Shown here piece after piece: positions 17,715 to 26,851 of a stretch of DNA of 49,082 bases. How positions within the stretch are numbered: position 1 is the stretch's first letter; every line of letters begins with the position of its first letter. Origin of the DNA: Flavobacteriaceae bacterium UBA4166 (GTDB taxonomy: Bacteria; Bacteroidota; Bacteroidia; Flavobacteriales; Flavobacteriaceae). Where the stretch lies: positions 1-49,082 of the forward strand of contig DFVG01000025.1 of assembly GCA_002379985.1 (NCBI GenBank), in the 5' to 3' direction. The translations under genes and the position numbers were made by a program. The notes under the pieces were generated by a model. The model was given only the letters and a program-made list of their open reading frames with translations, did no database searches and had not been told where the DNA came from.

Positions 17715-18509
17715 ATGGAGATTTGGGAAGCGATCCTCCTTGGTATCATTCAAGGACTCACTGAGTTTTTACCGGTTTCTTCCAGCGGACACCTAGAATT
17801 AGGAAAAGCGATTCTTGGGGATCAATCGGTTCCTGAAGAAAGTCTGCTCTTTACCGTCATTCTACATTTTGCCACCGCCTTGAGTACGCTGGTGGTCTTC
17901 CGTAAGGATGTTTTTGAAATCTTACGAGGGCTTTTTCAATTCAAATGGAATGAAGAGACGCGTTTCTCACTGAAAATCATTATCTCCATGCTCCCGGCAG
18001 CACTTATCGGCGTCTTATTTGAAGAACAACTGGAAGCCTTTTTTGGAGGTGATATCGCCTTTGTAGGCGCCATGCTCCTTGTAACGGCATTCCTACTTTG
18101 GCTGGCCGATCGCGCCAAGAACACCGGAAAGCCGGTGCGGTATCGCGATGCGTTTATTATCGGAATTTCCCAAGCTGTGGCCATGCTTCCGGGTATTTCC
18201 CGAAGCGGGGCTACCATTTCTACCTCTGTATTGTTGGGCAACGATAAGGGGAAAGCCGCTCGCTTCTCATTTTTAATGGTCGTGCCTTTGATTTTCGGGA
18301 AAATTGCAAAAGACTTACTTAGTGGGGATCTCGACCCACAGCAAGCCAACTACACGCTTCTGGGCGCCGGATTTATCGCTGCTTTTTTAGCCGGACTCGT
18401 AGCTTGCACCTGGATGATCCGGTTGGTAAAGCGAAGTAAGCTTCGGTATTTTTCTGTGTACTGCTTGATCGTGGGTATCTTGGCCATTATCGTTAGCTTT
18501 GCCGCATGA
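17715..18509 (+). CDS. uppP: Undecaprenyl-diphosphate phosphatase
   Basis: A 264-residue inner-membrane enzyme of the BacA/UppP type. It removes a phosphate from undecaprenyl diphosphate so that the carrier can be reused in peptidoglycan and polysaccharide synthesis. Both signature motifs are present: GIIQGLTEFLPVSSSGHLELG (about residues 9-29, with the catalytic Glu and Ser) and LPGISRSGATIS near residue 156. Several hydrophobic helices span the protein. It overlaps truB by 4 bases. Confidence 0.95.
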   Translation: MEIWEAILLGIIQGLTEFLPVSSSGHLELGKAILGDQSVPEESLLFTVILHFATALSTLVVFRKDVFEILRGLFQFKWNEETRFSLKIIISMLPAALIGVLFEEQLEAFFGGDIAFVGAMLLVTAFLLWLADRAKNTGKPVRYRDAFIIGISQAVAMLPGISRSGATISTSVLLGNDKGKAARFSFLMVVPLIFGKIAKDLLSGDLDPQQANYTLLGAGFIAAFLAGLVACTWMIRLVKRSKLRYFSVYCLIVGILAIIVSFAA

Positions 18510-19195
18510 CGCTGGAAGACTTTAAAAACGGACAAGTACTATTAATCGACAAACCCTTGGAATGGACCTCTTTTCAGGTGGTCAATAAGGTGCGGTGGCT
18601 CATCAAAAAACGCTTCGGAATAAAAAAAATTAAAGTAGGCCACGCCGGAACGCTAGATCCATTGGCCAGCGGACTCCTCATTCTCTGTACCGGAAAGTTC
18701 ACGAAAAAGATTGAAACGTTTCAAGCGCAAGAAAAGGAGTATGTAGCGACCTTCCACCTAGGAGCGACCACTCCGAGTTATGATCTGGAAACTGATGTGG
18801 ATCAAACCTTTGATATTTCAGAAATTACGGAAGAAAAAATTCGTAACATCGTTCCCAATTTTCTAGGAACCATTGAGCAACAACCGCCTATTTTTTCCGC
18901 CGTAAAAAAAGAGGGAAAACGGTTATATGAATATGCACGAAAAGGACAAGAAGTTGATATTCCTACCAGAAACGTGCAAATCATGACCTTTGAAATTATC
19001 GATATTTCGCTACCCAAAGTAGAGGCTCGAATTGTTTGTAGCAAGGGAACCTACATACGATCGTTGGCGCATGATTTTGGCAAAGCGCTCAACAATGGTG
19101 CGTATCTTTCAGCCCTTCGCAGAACAAAAATTGGCGACTTCTCTGTAGAAAATGCCCAGTCTATTGCTGCCGTTGAAGCCCTTCTTTTCCACTAA
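18506..19195 (+). CDS. truB: tRNA pseudouridine(55) synthase
   Basis: A 229-residue enzyme that makes pseudouridine 55 in the T-loop of tRNAs. The catalytic motif is VGHAGTLDPLASGLL with Asp51 as the nucleophile. IDKPLEWTSFQVV (residues 14-26) and the KGTYIRSLAHDFG segment near residue 178 are also family marks. It lacks a long C-terminal PUA region, like the short bacterial forms. It is translationally coupled to uppP and followed by only a weak terminator. Confidence 0.95.
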   Translation: MTLEDFKNGQVLLIDKPLEWTSFQVVNKVRWLIKKRFGIKKIKVGHAGTLDPLASGLLILCTGKFTKKIETFQAQEKEYVATFHLGATTPSYDLETDVDQTFDISEITEEKIRNIVPNFLGTIEQQPPIFSAVKKEGKRLYEYARKGQEVDIPTRNVQIMTFEIIDISLPKVEARIVCSKGTYIRSLAHDFGKALNNGAYLSALRRTKIGDFSVENAQSIAAVEALLFH

Positions 19196-19210
19196 AACGA
19201 TTTCGTTTTT
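19194..19210 (+). terminator. Weak terminator after truB
   Basis: A short hairpin AAAACG-ATTT-CGTTTT followed by T sits across and after the truB stop codon. The stem has only two G-C pairs, so read-through towards the receptor gene is possible. Confidence 0.4.
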
Positions 19211-19246
19211 ACCAAACCGTTAAATTTCTAAATTTTCTTATTTTTA

Positions 19247-19279
19247 TTTGTTCTAAATAAACTTTAGTGTGTAGCTTTG
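19247..19279 (+). promoter_or_regulatory. Promoter of the HmuY/receptor operon (TTTG-N21-TAGCTTTG)
   Basis: TTTG (19247-19250) and TAGCTTTG (19272-19279) fit both Bacteroidota elements with a 21-base spacer, 22 bases before the receptor ATG. No convincing Fur box was seen, so iron control remains open. Confidence 0.75.
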
Positions 19280-19301
19280 CCCCGAAATTGAAAAACTTCG
19301 G

Positions 19302-21446
19302 ATGCAGTTATCTTTTAAAAAGACGATTTTTTTTGCCCTTTTGGCTACGTTGTTTTGCGAAAGCCTCTCTTCCCAAAATGAGCAAGTAAGAGACACCCTT
19401 CAGCCTGAACAATTAGAGGAAGTGGTGGTTACCGGACAGATCAATCCACAAGCCGTTAACAAATCGGTGGTGGAAGTAAAAGTGATCAGTAGACGTGACA
19501 TCGAACGTCAAGCGGCGAACACCCTAGCAGACGTCTTGAACACGACGCTCAACTTGAATATTACACCCAATACCGGCACCGGAAAAAGCGGCGTGAGCTT
19601 ATTCGGACTTGACAGTCAGTATTTCAAAGTATTGATCGACAATATTCCGGTGATCAACGAAGAAGGAGTAGGCAACAACATTGACCTTACGCTCATCAAC
19701 CTAGATGATATAGAGCGAATTGAGATCGTAGAAGGTGCTATGGGCGTTCAATATGGAGCGAATGCGGTTTCGGGAATCATCAATATCATCACGAAAAAGT
19801 CATCTCGTAGTGATTGGCATATTACAGCATACGTTCAAGAGGAAACCGTAGGAGACGAGTACGAATGGTTTGACAAGGGTCGGCATATTCAATCGGTTAA
19901 AGTCGGCCATAATTTTTCGGAAAAATTCTATGCAAATGCGGCGTATTTCAGAAATGACTTTGGTGGATTTTTCAATGACCGCAAAGGAGAAAACTGGCCT
20001 TTTGATGATGGGTTACGCGGCCACGAGTGGCTTCCGAAGACACAACAAAATGTAAAGTCGTTGTTGTCTTATGAATCTAGCAACATCTCTCTATTCTATC
20101 GGTTTGATTATTTACATGAAAACATAGAACGCTACGGTCAAAATGTAGATCTAAATCCGAATCCCTCGACCGGAACCACCAATCCGTCGGCGCGGGATGA
20201 AATGTATACCAACAATCGGTTTTACCATCATTTGAACGCGACAGGGCTGGTGTTCAATCAGGTGAACTTTAATGTTTCCCTTTCGTATCAGGAGCAAACC
20301 AAGGATCTGGAGCGCTATACGTATCGCTTCCGAACAGACAGTAAAGAAAGTGTCGAATCAGGCGAGTATCAAAGTAGAAGTGCCTTCTTCTCCCGAGGAA
20401 CGTTCAGCAACTTATTTCGATCAGAAAAAGTAGCCGTCCAAGCCGGATACGAACTTACGTTGGAAGAAGGAACAGGTTCTGCCGCTGCAATTACAATAGC
20501 GGCAGGAGATTCCGAAGAACGCCAACAACTCGATTTCTATGACTTCTTTACGAGTACCGAGTGGCAAGTTACACCGCGTTTTTCGCTACGCCCGGGCCTT
20601 CGGGTATCCACAAGCAACCTTTTTGCACCGCAATACGTAGGTTCCTTGAGCGCGAAGCAAACCGTTGGAGAAGATTGGGAATTTCGTGCCGTGTTAGGAG
20701 CCGCCAATAGGACTCCGAGTTATCAGGAGCTGTTTACCTATTTCGTGGATGTCAATCACGATGTGCAAGGAAACCCAAATTTGTTACCGGAAAAAGGAGT
20801 TTCAGCATTTCTTCACATCAAGAAGAATTCAACTTTTTCGGACACTTTCAGAATGAAAAACAAACTCAGTTTTAATTATTTGGGACTGGAAGATCGTATC
20901 GAATTGATCGTGGTAAATCAAACGCCACTTGCTTTTCAATATAACAACATCGACCAATACCGTGCCATAGGATCGTTCTTGGAGAATGAGATCTATTACG
21001 AGAATTTCAAGGCAAACATCGGGGTTTCTCTTCAGGGAATCTCGAAGGTCTTGAACAGCAACACGCAATCTAATGACGACTTCTTGTTCAACGTTCAGGT
21101 AAATTCAAATTTGGCATACACGGTCCCAAAGTGGCAAACCACATTTTCACTGTATTACAAATACATTGGGAGACAACAACAATTCGTGGAACGCACTAAT
21201 GAGGCAGGAGAACAAGAATTTCAACGAGGTGAAACCGAAGCTTATAGCTGGTTAGATGCCACGATCAACAAACGCTTTTTCGACGGAGCTTTCGTTGCTT
21301 CCATTGGAGCTCGAAACCTGTTCGACATTACTGAAGTAAACACCACGGCCTTTCAAGGTGGCGCACACAATGCCGCACCTACGCAAACTCCCTTAGGATA
21401 CGGCCGATCCTATTTTATAAGACTTACGTACAATTTAAACCTTTAA
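19302..21446 (+). CDS. TonB-dependent outer-membrane receptor (haem-receptor-like)
   Basis: A 714-residue outer-membrane receptor. A signal peptide (about residues 1-24, before QNEQV) is followed by a TonB-box-like LEEVVVTGQ (35-43), a plug domain (to about residue 165, with IERIEIVEGAMGVQYGANAV) and a 22-strand-type barrel ending RSYFIRLTYNLNL. It lacks the N-terminal carboxypeptidase-like domain of SusC-type receptors. The next gene, one base downstream, encodes a HmuY protein, which in Porphyromonas is a haemophore acting with the receptor HmuR; haem or haem-protein uptake is therefore the best guess. A strong promoter lies upstream. Confidence 0.92.
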   Translation: MQLSFKKTIFFALLATLFCESLSSQNEQVRDTLQPEQLEEVVVTGQINPQAVNKSVVEVKVISRRDIERQAANTLADVLNTTLNLNITPNTGTGKSGVSLFGLDSQYFKVLIDNIPVINEEGVGNNIDLTLINLDDIERIEIVEGAMGVQYGANAVSGIINIITKKSSRSDWHITAYVQEETVGDEYEWFDKGRHIQSVKVGHNFSEKFYANAAYFRNDFGGFFNDRKGENWPFDDGLRGHEWLPKTQQNVKSLLSYESSNISLFYRFDYLHENIERYGQNVDLNPNPSTGTTNPSARDEMYTNNRFYHHLNATGLVFNQVNFNVSLSYQEQTKDLERYTYRFRTDSKESVESGEYQSRSAFFSRGTFSNLFRSEKVAVQAGYELTLEEGTGSAAAITIAAGDSEERQQLDFYDFFTSTEWQVTPRFSLRPGLRVSTSNLFAPQYVGSLSAKQTVGEDWEFRAVLGAANRTPSYQELFTYFVDVNHDVQGNPNLLPEKGVSAFLHIKKNSTFSDTFRMKNKLSFNYLGLEDRIELIVVNQTPLAFQYNNIDQYRAIGSFLENEIYYENFKANIGVSLQGISKVLNSNTQSNDDFLFNVQVNSNLAYTVPKWQTTFSLYYKYIGRQQQFVERTNEAGEQEFQRGETEAYSWLDATINKRFFDGAFVASIGARNLFDITEVNTTAFQGGAHNAAPTQTPLGYGRSYFIRLTYNLNL

Positions 21447-21447
21447 T

Positions 21448-22851
21448 ATGAAAACATTCCAAACCTTCAAAGTTTTTATCCTTCCGCTGCTCGCTGTGCT
21501 TGTTTTAGCAGCTTGTAGTGATGATGATACCACAGTGATCGACGATGGCGAACCTTTTGTGGTTGCCTTTGAAACTCCTTCCGGAAATTTATCTGAGATC
21601 GAGAACGATCGCGATATTGCACTGGTATATTCTGAAACAGCCACTAATACCGGGCAAGTAGCCATTACGGTCGCCAGTAGTAACGCGGTCTACGGAGAAG
21701 ATTTCACAACCGTTCCTGCTGCCGATGGAAACACGATTCTCCTAACGATCAACGAAGGAGAAACGGGAGCTTCGGTTACGTTCAACAAATTGAACCCTTC
21801 GCTCGATGAAACCGTGGAGATCCGCTTCAATATTTCTGAAGTATCGTATCCTAATGCGCAAATTCAAGGAAACACGAGTTTCACTTTAAACAGCAGTGCC
21901 TCTCTTGGACGTAGTTTCGCACCAACCGTGGGCGGACCCAATGAGCAAAATCAAGTTTATATTGACCTCAGTACCGAAAAACAAACCACCTATCAACGTG
22001 ATGAGTGGGATCTAGGATTTTACTCTGGAAGCGAATTTCGCGTAGCCATTAACGGCTCTGTGTATATGGCAGTCGCCGAATTGGAAAGCACCGATATTGA
22101 TGCGGTTTCTTCAAGCGATGTAGCAGATATCCAAGCGGCCGTGGCTGTAGGAACGTTTGATCCTGCGAACGAAGCCTACGTAGATCATCCTGATGGTGAC
22201 ATCAACAAAACGGCTATTTCAGCAATAAGTAGTAACAATGCCGACAATAAGGTGTATCTGTTGAATTTAGGATTTGAAGTGGGCACGGAAACGCCCGAGC
22301 CCGGAAGTGTAGCAATTGCCGGAGATCCTAGAGGGTATCTAAAAATTAGAATTCTTCGCGATGGAGATGCATACCTATTACAATATGCTGAATTGGATGC
22401 GACAACGCATACTGAAGTAACTATTGAAAAATCACCGGGATATAACTTTACATTCTTCAGCTTCAATTCTAATAGTGTGGTAAACGTAGCACCCGAAAGT
22501 GAACTTTGGGACCTCAACTTTACGGTATTTACAAACCTAATTGATGGCGCAGGGTCTTACGGTTTTTCAGATGGTGTGCTTCATAACCGAAAAGGAGGCG
22601 TTGTTTCGTATCAAGTAGAAAGCGATGGCTATGCCGAATTTACTTTTGATGATGTACAAGCAGCAAACTTTCAGCAAGATCAAAGAGCGATCGGAAGTAA
22701 CTGGCGCGATGTCCTTGAAGGAACACTAACTCCTGATGTCTTTTATATCATCCAAGATCCTAATGGCAATATTTACAAGCTTCGATTCTTGGCACTTACC
22801 AATGACGATGGTATTCGCGGATATCCTGAATTTGAATACGAACTATTATAA
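21448..22851 (+). CDS. hmuY: HmuY family lipoprotein
   Basis: A 467-residue lipoprotein; the lipobox LVLAAC ends at Cys23 and is followed by acidic SDDDTT, as in surface-exposed Bacteroidota lipoproteins. After a Calx-beta-like N-terminal part (about residues 30-150) comes the HmuY domain, with DEWDLGFYSG, LNFTVFTNLIDGAGS, RAIGSNWRDVLEG and FYIIQDPNGNIYKLRFL. HmuY of Porphyromonas binds haem at the cell surface and passes it to HmuR. Whether the axial haem ligands are kept cannot be judged by eye. It lies in the middle of the receptor operon. Confidence 0.88.
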   Translation: MKTFQTFKVFILPLLAVLVLAACSDDDTTVIDDGEPFVVAFETPSGNLSEIENDRDIALVYSETATNTGQVAITVASSNAVYGEDFTTVPAADGNTILLTINEGETGASVTFNKLNPSLDETVEIRFNISEVSYPNAQIQGNTSFTLNSSASLGRSFAPTVGGPNEQNQVYIDLSTEKQTTYQRDEWDLGFYSGSEFRVAINGSVYMAVAELESTDIDAVSSSDVADIQAAVAVGTFDPANEAYVDHPDGDINKTAISAISSNNADNKVYLLNLGFEVGTETPEPGSVAIAGDPRGYLKIRILRDGDAYLLQYAELDATTHTEVTIEKSPGYNFTFFSFNSNSVVNVAPESELWDLNFTVFTNLIDGAGSYGFSDGVLHNRKGGVVSYQVESDGYAEFTFDDVQAANFQQDQRAIGSNWRDVLEGTLTPDVFYIIQDPNGNIYKLRFLALTNDDGIRGYPEFEYELL

Positions 22852-22884
22852 CTAACACGCAATTCTATCTTAACATAAACACTT

Positions 22885-24123
22885 ATGAATAAACTATTAT
22901 CTTTTATCGCGATCGTAACCCTCTCTTTTACCGGTGTTGCGCAGCAGACGATCAACGTCTCTATGGGCGCTGGATATGCTGATGAAGTATACTATAAATT
23001 AGATACAGAAACGCAAACGGTTTTTGCCGCCAACAGCTGGGATGTTGCATTCTTACGTATTGATGCCTTTAATCACGGTATTCGCGTTAACGACGGAATT
23101 GGAATTTCGGTTTACGAAGCTTCTAACGATCCAAACGATTACAATACCATTGATATTGCTAATGAACCAAGCTGGACTATTCTTTACAACGATGACACCA
23201 ACTGGGACAATGGCGCCTTTATGCAAGGTTCTGCCACCTATGGTTGGGGAGAATATAACCCGGCAAATCATCATATTGAAGGAACCATTGTCTTTGTGTT
23301 GAAATATGCCGACGGTACTTATCGCAAATTTTTGATCGAAGATTATTTCGGTGAATATACCTTCCGATATGCTACTTGGGACGGAAGTGCTTGGGTAAAT
23401 GATACCACCTATGTGATCGACAATGATAGCAACCCTGATAATCGCTACAACTACTATTCACTACAGAACGATAGCGAAGTAGTCGCAGAACCTGCCGAAA
23501 CCGATTGGGATTTTGTGTTCACTAAATACAATACCTATTTGGATCCTCCGGGTTCTTATTACAACGTTTCAGGAACGCTTCACAATGCGAATCTTACCGT
23601 GGCGCAAGTGGAAGAAACGTCAGGAGATGCAGATCCAAACGGTTTGGATTATTCCGAAGAGATCAATATCATTGGGTACGACTGGAAATCCTTTAACGGA
23701 AGCGATTACGATGTTAATAGCAACATGGCATATTACGTAAAATATGATGCCAACACGGTATATCGGGTTCACTTTACTGAATTTGAAGGTTCAGCTACTG
23801 GAAACCTAACCTTTGTTTATGAAGACGTTTCTAATCTTTTAGGGATCGAAACCGTAACTGAAGGTGTTACTTTTGGTATGTATCCTAATCCATCAACGAA
23901 CGGAATCGTGGAAATTGTTTACGAACGTAACAATGCCATGGCTAACCTGCACACCGTGAGTGTACACAACATGAACGGAAGCATCGTATACCATACTCAA
24001 TTGGGGAACGACAACGGGTTCTTCAATAAAACGTTGGACCTATCGAGCTTGCAAAGTGGAATGTATGTAGTGACGTTTACCTCTGGAGACGCTAGCGTTT
24101 CTAAGAAATTAGTCATTCAATAA
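22885..24123 (+). CDS. Second HmuY-like protein, with T9SS sorting domain
   Basis: A 412-residue secreted protein with a type I signal peptide (about residues 1-20, ending GVAQ) and no lipobox. The body repeats the HmuY pattern seen in the preceding gene: NSWDVAFLRI, ETDWDFVFTKYNTYLDPPGS, NVSGTLHNANLTVAQV, IGYDWKSFNG and YYVKYDANTVYRVHFTEF. The last 80 residues are a type A T9SS sorting domain, from FGMYPNPSTNG to SVSKKLVIQ. It begins 33 bases after the HmuY lipoprotein gene and is followed by a strong terminator, so it belongs to the same operon. It probably supplies a released or differently anchored form of the same ligand-binding module. Confidence 0.85.
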   Translation: MNKLLSFIAIVTLSFTGVAQQTINVSMGAGYADEVYYKLDTETQTVFAANSWDVAFLRIDAFNHGIRVNDGIGISVYEASNDPNDYNTIDIANEPSWTILYNDDTNWDNGAFMQGSATYGWGEYNPANHHIEGTIVFVLKYADGTYRKFLIEDYFGEYTFRYATWDGSAWVNDTTYVIDNDSNPDNRYNYYSLQNDSEVVAEPAETDWDFVFTKYNTYLDPPGSYYNVSGTLHNANLTVAQVEETSGDADPNGLDYSEEINIIGYDWKSFNGSDYDVNSNMAYYVKYDANTVYRVHFTEFEGSATGNLTFVYEDVSNLLGIETVTEGVTFGMYPNPSTNGIVEIVYERNNAMANLHTVSVHNMNGSIVYHTQLGNDNGFFNKTLDLSSLQSGMYVVTFTSGDASVSKKLVIQ

Positions 24124-24155
24124 GCCATACACTTTTCGAGGTTTTTGAAGCCTAT

Positions 24156-24198
24156 AGAACAGTCTTATGCTCCTTTTGCATAGGACTGTTCTTTTTTT
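24156..24198 (+). terminator. Terminator of the HmuY/receptor operon
   Basis: AGAACAGTCTTATGC pairs with GCATAGGACTGTTCT (15 pairs including one G-U) across a short loop and is followed by seven T. Confidence 0.93.
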
Positions 24199-24253
24199 AC
24201 ACAGTATCCTATCGGTTCAATAAATTGCTAAATCAGCGTTAATTAGGGCTTTA

Positions 24254-24282
24254 TACGTGGTTTTTTCTTACAAAAACACGTA
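24254..24282. repeat. Inverted repeat before the TonB-like gene
   Basis: TACGTGGTTTTT and AAAAACACGTA can pair with a single bulged G around a TCTTAC loop, ending 10 bases before the ATG at 24292. It could be an operator or an RNA hairpin hindering initiation. No clear -7 box was seen in this gap. Confidence 0.45.
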
Positions 24283-24291
24283 CTTGCAAGG

Positions 24292-25011
24292 ATGAATTTC
24301 AATTATTCATACCGTGCGTTTCTGATTACTTGTTTGCTCTTCGGAATTTTATTTCTGACCTTATTTAGTATTCATCTGGGAGAAGGCACCCCTCCCTTTG
24401 AACCCGAATATGATATTGAATATGCGGAAGAATTACCGCCGCTTCCTGAAGAGGAAACCGCACTTACTGAAACCCCGGAACAACCTAGTCCTTCCGTAGA
24501 AACCAATCGTGCTTACAACGAAGCCAAACAATATTTAGAGGAAGCCAAGGCGCAGCCCAATGAAGAGAATAGTTTAGACGACTTACTCAACAGAATGGAC
24601 GAAGCCATGAACGAAGGAGCGGGTTCCACCACTGAAGAAGGGATTTCAGCTGCCAAAGAAAAGATCGCCGAAACACAGAGCAAACTTCAAGAAAATCAAA
24701 GTGGATTACCAACGCAAGGCGGTGGCGCGAATCGTAATACTACCATTAAATATCGTTTGGTGAATCGTTCGGCACTTGCATTGCCCAATCCGGTATACAC
24801 CTGTGAAGGCGGCGGAACTGTGGTGATCAACATCACGGTAAATGATCGCGGCCAAGTGGTGAACGCGGCCTACAACGCTCAGAGATCTTCTACCACCAAT
24901 GGCTGTTTGATCGACAGTGCCCTCGAATATGCACAAGTGGCGCGCTTCACCTCAAAAGCAGGAAAAACCTCTCAATTAGGAACTATTACCTATCGCTTTC
25001 CCGGTCAATAG
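24292..25011 (+). CDS. TonB-like energy-transducer family protein
   Basis: A 239-residue protein with an N-terminal membrane helix (residues 9-28) and a Pro/Glu-rich linker (PPFEPEYD to PEQPSPS). A helical, charged region (about 80-140) follows, then a C-terminal domain from about residue 150 (NPVYTCEGGGTVVINITVNDRGQV) that resembles the TonB C-terminal fold. The layout is that of TonB/TolA-like energy transducers reaching through the periplasm. The two cysteines in the C-terminal domain could form a disulfide. It follows the haem-uptake-like operon but is separated from it by a terminator, so a partnership is only possible. Confidence 0.7.
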   Translation: MNFNYSYRAFLITCLLFGILFLTLFSIHLGEGTPPFEPEYDIEYAEELPPLPEEETALTETPEQPSPSVETNRAYNEAKQYLEEAKAQPNEENSLDDLLNRMDEAMNEGAGSTTEEGISAAKEKIAETQSKLQENQSGLPTQGGGANRNTTIKYRLVNRSALALPNPVYTCEGGGTVVINITVNDRGQVVNAAYNAQRSSTTNGCLIDSALEYAQVARFTSKAGKTSQLGTITYRFPGQ

Positions 25012-25033
25012 GAATCTGTATCTTTACGTTACT

Positions 25034-25606
25034 ATGGAAAAAAACCGATGCGCTTGGTGTGGTGACGACCCTTTATACGTAGCCTATCACGATCATGAGT
25101 GGGGCGTTCCGGTTCGGGACGATGCCACCTTGTTCGAATTTTTAACCTTGGAAACCTTTCAGGCAGGGTTAAGCTGGATCACCGTATTGCGAAAGCGTGA
25201 ACATTTCCGAAAAGCCTTCGATCAGTTCGATTACGAAAAAATTGCTCATTATTCCGAAGCAAAAATCAACGAACTTCTTCAAAATCAAAACATCATCCGC
25301 AATCAATTGAAAATTCGCGCAACCGTGACAAACGCTCAGGCATTTATAAAAGTTCAAAATGAATTTGGAAGTTTTAGCGCGTATATATGGGGGTTCACCA
25401 ATGGCAAACCTATACAAAATAGGTTCGCTTCCCTTTCAGAAGTTCCTGTATCTACGCCGCTTAGTGTTCAAATAAGCAAAGATTTAAAGAAACGTGGATT
25501 TAAATTTGTGGGCCCCACGGTGGTGTATGCACACATGCAAGCGACCGGTATGGTGAATGATCACGTTACTTCGTGTTTCCGTTATCAGGAAATTCAATCG
25601 CTATGA
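25034..25606 (+). CDS. tag: DNA-3-methyladenine glycosylase I
   Basis: A 190-residue DNA repair enzyme that removes 3-methyladenine from DNA. The zinc ligands of the family are present: Cys6 and His19 in the N-terminal CAWCGDDPLYVAYHDHEWG segment, and the His and Cys of NDHVTSCFRY near the C-terminus. The catalytic region LETFQAGLSW keeps the conserved Glu. It begins 22 bases after the TonB-like gene and overlaps the next gene by 4 bases (ATGA), so it lies in an envelope-gene operon of mixed content. Confidence 0.95.
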   Translation: MEKNRCAWCGDDPLYVAYHDHEWGVPVRDDATLFEFLTLETFQAGLSWITVLRKREHFRKAFDQFDYEKIAHYSEAKINELLQNQNIIRNQLKIRATVTNAQAFIKVQNEFGSFSAYIWGFTNGKPIQNRFASLSEVPVSTPLSVQISKDLKKRGFKFVGPTVVYAHMQATGMVNDHVTSCFRYQEIQSL

Positions 25607-26178
25607 AAACCTATACACTCATAACGCTCTTTGTTCTAAGTATGGGCATGCTGCATGCGCAAGAAAAGCAGGAGTATGAAGAACGCATCAAAAAAGAAGA
25701 AATGCCTACGCAAGCCATTTCCTTGGTTTCGCCCTATCTTGAAGAGGTACGCCGACTGCGCTACTACCATGAAGTGGATGGTACTTCGGAAAGCTTCGAG
25801 ATAAAATTTAAAAAAGAAGGCACGCATTTTAGTGTGGAATTCTCACCAGAGGGAGTTTTAGAGGATGTGGAAGTGCGTTGGGAGTTTGATTCCCTTTCGG
25901 AAGCCGTTCAAAAGTTGATGGAAACGTATCTTGACAAGAATACCGATCGCTGGCGTATCGAGAAAATTCAGCGGCAATACGTAGCCGGTACCGATCCATC
26001 CAAAAGTCTTGCAGATGCGGTTGCCCTTTCCGAAGAGATCAACTATAACTTCGAATGTATTATCACCACCAAAACCAACGGTAAGGTAACACGCTACGAA
26101 ATGCTCTTCGACACCAATGGAACTTGGTTGAACAGTAGAAAAATCTTGAGAAGATCCTATGATTTCATACTATTCTAA
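25603..26178 (+). CDS. Exported protein of unknown function (PepSY-like features)
   Basis: A 191-residue protein with a signal peptide (residues 1-19, ending MLHAQ). The mature part has alternating beta strands and a helix, with FSVEFSPEGVLEDVEVRWEF followed by a helix and RIEKIQRQY. This recalls PepSY-like periplasmic domains, but the match is loose and I do not recognise the family. The ATG at 25603 is used because it opens the signal peptide and overlaps the tag stop by 4 bases; an upstream GTG would add ten residues before it. It overlaps the DUF2490 gene by 20 bases, so the two products are probably made together. Confidence 0.72.
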   Translation: MKTYTLITLFVLSMGMLHAQEKQEYEERIKKEEMPTQAISLVSPYLEEVRRLRYYHEVDGTSESFEIKFKKEGTHFSVEFSPEGVLEDVEVRWEFDSLSEAVQKLMETYLDKNTDRWRIEKIQRQYVAGTDPSKSLADAVALSEEINYNFECIITTKTNGKVTRYEMLFDTNGTWLNSRKILRRSYDFILF

Positions 26179-26851
26179 GTTTTGTGGTTTTTTAATGCTG
26201 TTTCTGTTGGCTCCAATGGTCTTACCCGCCCAGACATCCGGACTTTCGGAGGCTGAGTTTTCTTTGAACACCGCACTTAGTCAGCGTTGGAAGTTAAACG
26301 CAGGCTTCGGGTATCGATCGTTATTAACGTCAGATCTATCAGGAAATTGGAATGCGAAAAGCCGTCATATACAAGCAAGCGCTAATGTTTCTTATGAAGT
26401 TGGTTTCTACGGAAAAGTAGGCGGAGGCGCTATGTATCGAAATAATCAATTGTTTGATGATAATAGCGAAAATGAACTTCGACTCAACCAGTATTACAGT
26501 TGGGCCACCTACCGAAATAGTTTCCGTTGGGTACAACGATTTAAAATTGACGAACGCCTGCAAACCTCACGCACACGATTTCGATTGCGATATCGATTGT
26601 CATTGGATGTTCCGCTCAATGGGTTGGAATTGGATACCGGCGAATGGTATGTGTTGGCTTCTACAGAAAGCTTACTGAACCTTTCCAAACAAGCTTCCGC
26701 TATGTGGGATCAGCGGATTACGATGGGTATCGGAAGGCAATGGACAACTAATATCAAAATTCAAATGGAAGCAGAATATCGATGGGAGGATTATGTAAAT
26801 ATTTCTGAGAGACGCGCTTTTTTAAGGTTCAGCTGCATCTATCAACTTTAA
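26159..26851 (+). CDS. DUF2490 family outer-membrane beta-barrel protein
   Basis: A 230-residue protein with a signal peptide (about residues 1-25, ending VLPAQ) and alternating amphipathic strands to an aromatic end (FLRFSCIYQL). The pattern NELRLNQYYSWATYRN, FRWVQRFKIDERLQ and RFRLRYRLSLDVPLNG is that of DUF2490 proteins, predicted small outer-membrane barrels of unknown function. Translation is probably coupled to the gene before it (20-base overlap). It meets the next gene tail to tail on a shared TTAA. Confidence 0.82.
   Translation: MISYYSKFCGFLMLFLLAPMVLPAQTSGLSEAEFSLNTALSQRWKLNAGFGYRSLLTSDLSGNWNAKSRHIQASANVSYEVGFYGKVGGGAMYRNNQLFDDNSENELRLNQYYSWATYRNSFRWVQRFKIDERLQTSRTRFRLRYRLSLDVPLNGLELDTGEWYVLASTESLLNLSKQASAMWDQRITMGIGRQWTTNIKIQMEAEYRWEDYVNISERRAFLRFSCIYQL

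Noticed and set aside
17936..18349. Open frame of 137 codons on the minus strand
   Set aside because: Antisense to uppP; shadow of a membrane protein gene.
19200..19301. Fur box before the haem-receptor-like gene
   Set aside because: AT-rich sequence only; no match good enough to the 19-base Fur inverted repeat.
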